This document shows, in pieces, positions 6,637 to 10,336 of a stretch of DNA of 10,336 nucleotides. How positions within the stretch are numbered: position 1 is the stretch's first letter; each line of letters starts with the position of its first letter. The DNA comes from an uncultured bacterium (GTDB taxonomy: Bacteria > Actinomycetota > Coriobacteriia > Coriobacteriales > Coriobacteriaceae). The DNA is taken from contig CAJMRN010000073.1 in NCBI GenBank assembly GCA_905215815.1, positions 1 through 10,336 on the forward strand, given 5' to 3'. Made by a program: the position numbers and the translations under genes. The notes under the pieces are model-generated. The model did not search any database. It was given only the letters and a program-made list of their open reading frames with translations, and was not told the DNA's origin.

Positions 6637-8013
6637 CTACTCCTCCACGGCCTGCGTGCCGGCGGCACGGGCCAAATCATCGATTGCCAGGGTGTCGGCG
6701 CTCAGGGCGCGATGACGGCCATCGAGCGCGGGCTCGCCCGCCTGCTCCACGGCCAGCGACTCGCCGGTGCGCATACGCCAAGCGGCGCGGCGACCCCAGA
6801 CTAGGGACTCGAGCAGGCTGTTGGAAGCTAGGCGATTCTTGCCGTGAACGCCGTTGCAGGCCGTCTCGCCGGCGGCGTAGAGCTCAGGCATCGATGTGCG
6901 GCCGTCCTTGTCGACCCACACGCCGCCCATAAAGTAGTGCTGCGTGGGCGTGACGGGGATGGGCTCATCCAGGATGTCGCGACCGTCCTCCAGGCAGCGC
7001 GCGCGGATGTTGGCGAAGTGCCCGGTCACCACGTCGCGCTCGACGGGGGCAAAGCTCAGCCACTCGTGCTCGGTGCCGTCCTGCTTCATCTGCTCGCGAA
7101 TAGCGGCGGCGACCACGTCGCGCGGCTGCAGCTCGTCGGTAAAGCGCTCGCCGGCGGCGTTGAGCAGAATCGCGCCCTCACCGCGGCAGCTCTCGCTGAT
7201 CAGGAAGGTGCGGCCCGGCTGCGGCGAGAACAATCCCGTGGGGTGAATCTGCACGTAGTCCAGGTGCTCCATCGTAATGCCGTGCTCCTGCGCGATATAG
7301 CAGGCGTCGCCGGTGAGCTGCGGGAAGTTGGTGGAGTGATCGTACACGCCGCCGATGCCACCCGTCGCCCACAGTGTATGGCGAGCATGAATCTCAAACG
7401 GCTCACCGGTATGCACGCCCTCGGCGGCATGTGCCAGCTCGTCGGCGGGGCGGACCGAATCGCCCTCGTCCACGGCAACAGCGACGACACCAGTACACAC
7501 CGTAGCTCCATCGCACTCGGCCGTCAGGATGTCAGTCATGGCCACGTGCTCAAGAATCTGCACGTTGTCCAGCTTGCGGACGGCCTGGAGCAGCTTGGTC
7601 GTGATCTCCTTGCCCGTAATGTCGGCATGGAAGGCGATGCGCGGGCGGCTATGCGCGCCCTCGCGGGTAAAGTCAAGGCCGCCATCGGCCTTGCGCTCAA
7701 AGTCCACGCCCATCGCCAGCAGGTCGTTGATGACCGAGCGGCTCGAGCGGATCATGATGTCTACGCTCTCGCGGCGGTTCTCGTAATGGCCGGCGTGCAT
7801 GGTGTCCTCAAAGAAGGCATCGTAGTCAGAACCCTCGGGCAGTACGCAGATGCCGCCCTGTGCGAGCATCGAATCGCACTCGTCGACGGCGCCCTTGGAG
7901 AGCATGATTACGCGCGCGCTCGTCGGCAGATTGAGAGCCGCATACAGGCCCGCCACGCCGCAACCGGCAATGACGACGTCACACTCCATATCGGGGTATT
8001 GTTTGGTTTCCAC
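6637..8013 (-). CDS. nadB: L-aspartate oxidase, C-terminally short
   Basis: 458-residue FAD enzyme that oxidises L-aspartate to iminoaspartate, the substrate of NadA. The start chosen is GTG at 8013, preceded by AAGGGAGAGG; an in-frame ATG at 8058 (473 residues) has no ribosome site. The FAD-binding motif GCGVAG is at 17-22. Further family motifs are MLAQGGI (49-55), HADITGKEIT (129-138), QIHPTGL (255-261), SCRGEGAILLN (275-285, with catalytic-type R277), HYFMGGVWVD and NRLASNSLLESLVWGRRA (393-410). Only about 50 residues follow, where well-studied L-aspartate oxidases have a helical C-terminal domain of over 100 residues. The oxidase function is supported by nadA and nadC on either side; fumarate reductase homologues are excluded by that context. 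A small inverted repeat (AGGGA-TGG-TCCCT, 8043-8055) lies in the 56-base gap after nadA. Confidence 0.95.
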   Translation of the reverse strand: METKQYPDMECDVVIAGCGVAGLYAALNLPTSARVIMLSKGAVDECDSMLAQGGICVLPEGSDYDAFFEDTMHAGHYENRRESVDIMIRSSRSVINDLLAMGVDFERKADGGLDFTREGAHSRPRIAFHADITGKEITTKLLQAVRKLDNVQILEHVAMTDILTAECDGATVCTGVVAVAVDEGDSVRPADELAHAAEGVHTGEPFEIHARHTLWATGGIGGVYDHSTNFPQLTGDACYIAQEHGITMEHLDYVQIHPTGLFSPQPGRTFLISESCRGEGAILLNAAGERFTDELQPRDVVAAAIREQMKQDGTEHEWLSFAPVERDVVTGHFANIRARCLEDGRDILDEPIPVTPTQHYFMGGVWVDKDGRTSMPELYAAGETACNGVHGKNRLASNSLLESLVWGRRAAWRMRTGESLAVEQAGEPALDGRHRALSADTLAIDDLARAAGTQAVEE

Positions 8014-8069
8014 AGGAATCCTCTCCCTTGTACTGTGGCATAAGGGATGGTCCCTCATGTCACATTGGC

Positions 8070-9095
8070 TTAGCGCGCCGCGTACTCGAGCATGCGGTCG
8101 AGCGTGAGCTTGGCCTGATCGGCGGCCTCGTCCGACACGCCGATCTGCACCTCGCCCTCGCCCGTCTCCAGGCAGTGCACGAGCTTTTCGAGCGTGATGA
8201 GATCCATGTTGACGCAGGTGGGCTGCACCGCGGGGAAGTAGAACTTCTTGCCGGTGCCCTCGCAGCGGCGCTCAAGCTCGTAGAGCACGCCGCGGACCGT
8301 CACGATGATGAACTCGCTCGCGTCCGACTCCTCGGCGTACTTGATGATGCCGGCGGTGGAGCCGATGTAGTCGGCCTCGGCAAGGACGTCGGCTTTACAC
8401 TCTGGGTGCGCCAGCACAAGTGCGTCGGGATGCGCCTCCTGCGCGTCGACGATCTGCTCGACGGTGATGATGTGATGACGCGGGCAGTAGCCCTTGTTGA
8501 GGATGACGTGCTTTTGCGGCACCTGCTCGGCCACAAAGCGGCCCAGGTTCTGGTCGGGAATGAACAGGATATGCTGCTGCGACAGCTCGGAGACGATCTT
8601 GACGGCGTTGGAGCTGGTGACGCACACGTCACTCCAGCTCTTGATCTCAACCGTCGAGTTGACGTAGCAGACCACGGCAAGGTCATCGCCATACTCGGCG
8701 CGCGCCGCGTCGACCGTCTCGCGCTTGACCATATGAGCCATGGGGCAGTCCGCACCCGGCTCGGGCAGCAGCACGGTTTTGGTGGGGTTGAGCAGCTTGG
8801 CGCTCTCGCCCATAAACTCCACGCCGCACAGCACGATCGTCTGCTGCGGCAGGCTCTTGGCAAGCTTTGCCAGGTAGAAGCTATCGCCGACGTAATCGGC
8901 AACGGCTTGGACCTCGGGCGTCACATAGTAGTGTGCCAGGATCACCGCGTCACGTTGGGTTTTTAGTTGCCGAATGGCCTCGACGAGCTCTGCGGGCACC
9001 AGCGCCGCACGCTCCGTTGCCGTCGTTGCCGATGCTAGGCCGGCCGCGATATCGCGTGCAAGCTCCGACGCATCCATGTTCGCGCTCTGTGCCAT
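8070..9095 (-). CDS. nadA: Quinolinate synthase
   Basis: 341-residue [4Fe-4S] enzyme that condenses iminoaspartate with dihydroxyacetone phosphate to give quinolinate. Three pseudo-symmetric domains are expected. Motifs seen are AHYY (54-57), CGVEFMGESAKLLNP (90-104), GADCPMAH (114-121), YCPRHH (203-208), HPECKADV (230-237) and QPTCVNMD (291-298). From motif position and spacing (87 and 90 residues apart), C117, C204 and C294 are the likely cluster ligands, and H230 and E232 the substrate-binding pair. The start is ATG at 9095 with GAGAGGGG five bases upstream. The TTG at 9098 is too close to that site, and a later ATG at 9077 has none. It is first in the nad operon. Control probably comes from the promoter at 9131-9159 and the overlapping inverted repeat. 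Confidence 0.98.
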   Translation of the reverse strand: MAQSANMDASELARDIAAGLASATTATERAALVPAELVEAIRQLKTQRDAVILAHYYVTPEVQAVADYVGDSFYLAKLAKSLPQQTIVLCGVEFMGESAKLLNPTKTVLLPEPGADCPMAHMVKRETVDAARAEYGDDLAVVCYVNSTVEIKSWSDVCVTSSNAVKIVSELSQQHILFIPDQNLGRFVAEQVPQKHVILNKGYCPRHHIITVEQIVDAQEAHPDALVLAHPECKADVLAEADYIGSTAGIIKYAEESDASEFIIVTVRGVLYELERRCEGTGKKFYFPAVQPTCVNMDLITLEKLVHCLETGEGEVQIGVSDEAADQAKLTLDRMLEYAAR

Positions 9096-9130
9096 CAAGG
9101 CCCCTCTCTTTTGGCGAATCTTGGGGCTTT

Positions 9131-9159
9131 AGTATGACACCTAGGTTTACAGCTGACAA
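9131..9159 (-). promoter_or_regulatory. Promoter of the nadABC-niaR operon
   Basis: On the minus strand TTGTCA (9159-9154) matches the -35 consensus at 5 of 6 positions, and CATACT (9136-9131) matches the -10 at 4 of 6, with an exact 17-base spacer. Transcription would start near 9124-9127, giving a leader of about 30 bases before the nadA ATG. That is too short for a riboswitch. The -35 box overlaps the central loop of the inverted repeat and the spacer lies under one arm of it. Confidence 0.65.
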
Positions 9160-9180
9160 GACAGCTGTAAACCTAGGTGT
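9137..9180. promoter_or_regulatory. 19-bp perfect inverted repeat, probable NiaR operator of nadA
   Basis: The left arm ACACCTAGGTTTACAGCTG (9137-9155) and right arm CAGCTGTAAACCTAGGTGT (9162-9180) are exact reverse complements around ACAAGA. Inside are four short palindromes: ACCTAGGT (9139-9146), TACAGCTGA (9149-9157, imperfect), ACAGCTGT (9161-9168) and ACCTAGGT (9171-9178). Their centres are about 11, 11 and 10 bp apart, one helical turn each. It covers the -35 and spacer of the nadA promoter, so a bound protein would block RNA polymerase. NiaR, encoded in the same operon, is the obvious candidate. I assign it by context, not by matching a recorded consensus. Confidence 0.75.
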
Positions 9181-9387
9181 AAAGTTGGAATAAAGATTCA
9201 ATCATGCGGCGGGTCCATTTTCGAACCGGCAAGCTGAGGATAGTCGAGCTCTCGATAGCGCAGGAGGCATCTCTCGCCACCGCAATACTGCTCGGCGCGA
9301 GTTGCGCACCGTGGGGCGCAGACGGGGTGTTCCCCCGCGGGCGGCGCGCACCCAATGTGGCAAAATCGAACTACTAAGGGGGCCCGA
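9181..9387. other. Intergenic region between the nad operator and the LytTR regulator
   Basis: 207 bases with no gene. It holds TCGAG-CT-CTCGA (9244-9255) and CGGGG-TGTTC-CCCCG near 9323-9337. No convincing promoter for the downstream regulator is visible. The -10-like CAAAAT at 9361 has no matching -35. Confidence 0.4.
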
Positions 9388-10110
9388 ATGCTCAAGATCA
9401 TCGCCTGCGACGACGACGTCGTTTTTCTAGATAGACTGCACCGGATGATCGACCGCTGGTCGACCGAGACGGGTACAGCAGTCGACGTTGCGCTCGTCAC
9501 GCGCGGCGAGGACTTGCTGGCCCGCCATGCCGCATCGCGTGCCGACATCATTCTGCTCGACATGATCATGCCACTCGTCAACGGCATGGACACCGCACGG
9601 GAGCTGCGCCAATCCGACACCGCCGTGCGTCTGGTGTTCCTCACCTCATCGCCCGAGTTCGCGCTGGAGTCCTATGAGGTCCGCGCCTTCGACTACCTGC
9701 TCAAGCCCGTGATTTACGAACGCTTGGCGCAGTTGCTCGACGAGCTTTCGAGCATGCGACCCGCCGCGACCGATGAGCTCGTAACCAAAACGTCCTTTGG
9801 CTACCATGCCCTGCGCCTGTCCGATATCGAATACGCCGAGGCCCGCAACAAGCACGTGGTATTCCACCTGCGCGATGGGCGCGATATCGAGGCGCTCGAG
9901 CCGTTCCGCAACATCGAGGACCAGCTAGCCAAAAACGCGAGCTTCTTTAAATGTCACCGCAGCTACCAGGTTAATCTGCGCAATATCGACCACTTCAACC
10001 GCACGGATATCGTCATGCGATCGGGCGCTTGCATCCCGCTGGCGCGCAGCTGCAAGCAGGGTTTCCAGGATGCCTACTTTGCAGCCCGGTTCGAGGGCGG
10101 GAGGCGCTGA
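9388..10110 (+). CDS. Response regulator, receiver plus LytTR DNA-binding domain
   Basis: 240-residue two-component transcription factor of the LytR/AgrA type. The receiver domain covers residues 1-120: the acidic pocket is CDDD (7-10), the phosphoacceptor is probably D58 in IILLDMIMP, the switch residue is T86 in FLTSS, and the conserved K106 lies in DYLLKPV. Residues about 138-235 match a LytTR domain, with the typical IEYAEARNKHVVFHLRDG, LAKNASFFKCHRSYQVNLRNID and IPLARS segments. The start is ATG at 9388 with AAGGGGG five bases upstream; in-frame codons back to 9355 add nothing recognisable. Its stop overlaps the next gene by one base (TGATG), so the two are co-translated. LytTR regulators often control peptide, bacteriocin or surface functions, but the target genes are not in view. 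Confidence 0.94.
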   Translation: MLKIIACDDDVVFLDRLHRMIDRWSTETGTAVDVALVTRGEDLLARHAASRADIILLDMIMPLVNGMDTARELRQSDTAVRLVFLTSSPEFALESYEVRAFDYLLKPVIYERLAQLLDELSSMRPAATDELVTKTSFGYHALRLSDIEYAEARNKHVVFHLRDGRDIEALEPFRNIEDQLAKNASFFKCHRSYQVNLRNIDHFNRTDIVMRSGACIPLARSCKQGFQDAYFAARFEGGRR

Positions 10111-10336
10111 TGCTCCCCACGGTCGAGATGTTACTTTGGGCAATCCACCACGCAACGACCCTACTTTTTGGCGTTTTTGCCTCGGCGGCGCTCTGCGGCA
10201 TCGAGATTAACCGGCGTCATGCGCTTGAGCTGGTGATGGTCGGCGCCGTAACCGGATGCGCATTCGGCCTCGCCGATGCCGTCGGCGGCGAGCTTTTCGC
10301 GCGCCAGGCATATCCGCTCGTCGTGCATCTGCCGCT
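10110..10336 (+). CDS. Probable membrane sensor kinase, N-terminal part (cut by window end)
   Basis: The first 75 codons of a gene that runs off the window. It begins with ATG at 10110 inside the TGATG overlap with the response regulator, and has GGGAGG a few bases upstream. The visible protein has two hydrophobic stretches: about residues 8-30 (LLWAIHHATTLLFGVFASAA) and 40-57 (LELVMVGAVTGCAFGLAD). A third may begin at YPLVVHLPL (67-75). No kinase motifs are in view. Partnership with a LytTR regulator makes a multi-pass histidine kinase of the AgrC/GHKL type the natural reading, but this rests on gene order and membrane character only. Confidence 0.7.
   Translation, partial: MLPTVEMLLWAIHHATTLLFGVFASAALCGIEINRRHALELVMVGAVTGCAFGLADAVGGELFARQAYPLVVHLP

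Noticed and set aside
8014..8058. ATG at 8058 as the nadB start (adding 15 residues)
   Set aside because: There is no Shine-Dalgarno before it, and the added residues precede the FAD motif without any family resemblance. The GTG at 8013 has a strong site.
9096..9098. TTG at 9098 as the nadA start
   Set aside because: It would leave only two bases to the GAGAGGGG ribosome site; the adjacent ATG at 9095 has proper spacing.
9096..9130. A riboswitch or attenuator in the nadA leader
   Set aside because: The predicted leader is only about 30 bases, too short for an aptamer. The large inverted repeat lies upstream of the predicted transcription start.

Overview
The window is GC-rich, densely coded chromosomal DNA. 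The order dnaK-grpE-dnaJ-hspR is the classical actinobacterial heat-shock operon. Together with a clostridial-type 2[4Fe-4S] ferredoxin, a NiaR-regulated nadABC operon and a LytTR two-component pair, it suggests an anaerobic gut actinobacterium of the class Coriobacteriia, most likely Collinsella or a close relative. That placement is inferred from gene content and protein style, not from a search.

Layout. Bases 33-4333 (minus strand) carry the chaperone operon, transcribed dnaK, grpE, dnaJ-like (CbpA type), hspR. DnaK is the Hsp70 ATPase, GrpE its nucleotide-exchange factor and the J-protein its co-chaperone. HspR is the MerR-type repressor that normally senses free DnaK and shuts the operon off. 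Bases 4334-4842 are a 509-base divergent intergenic region with several inverted repeats. Bases 4843-5028 (plus strand) encode a 61-residue ferredoxin, followed by a strong bidirectional terminator and a separate long inverted repeat at 5144-5210.

Bases 5228-9095 (minus strand) form the operon nadA-nadB-nadC-niaR. It makes nicotinate mononucleotide from aspartate and dihydroxyacetone phosphate, and it ends with the gene of its probable repressor. Upstream of nadA lies a perfect 19-bp inverted repeat (9137-9180) lying over the -35 region and spacer of a good sigma-70-like promoter. It is the most striking regulatory element in the window.

Bases 9388-10336 (plus strand) start a two-component operon: a complete LytTR response regulator overlapping by one base the start of a membrane protein, cut by the window edge, that is probably its sensor kinase.

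I see no transposase, prophage, CRISPR array, tRNA or rRNA, and no clearly new multi-gene system. The points worth a second look are regulatory (the multi-palindrome nad operator, no recognisable HAIR site upstream of dnaK, two intergenic inverted-repeat elements) and structural (a C-terminally short NadB, a zinc-finger-less J-protein as the only DnaJ of the operon, and a strong internal translation start in grpE).
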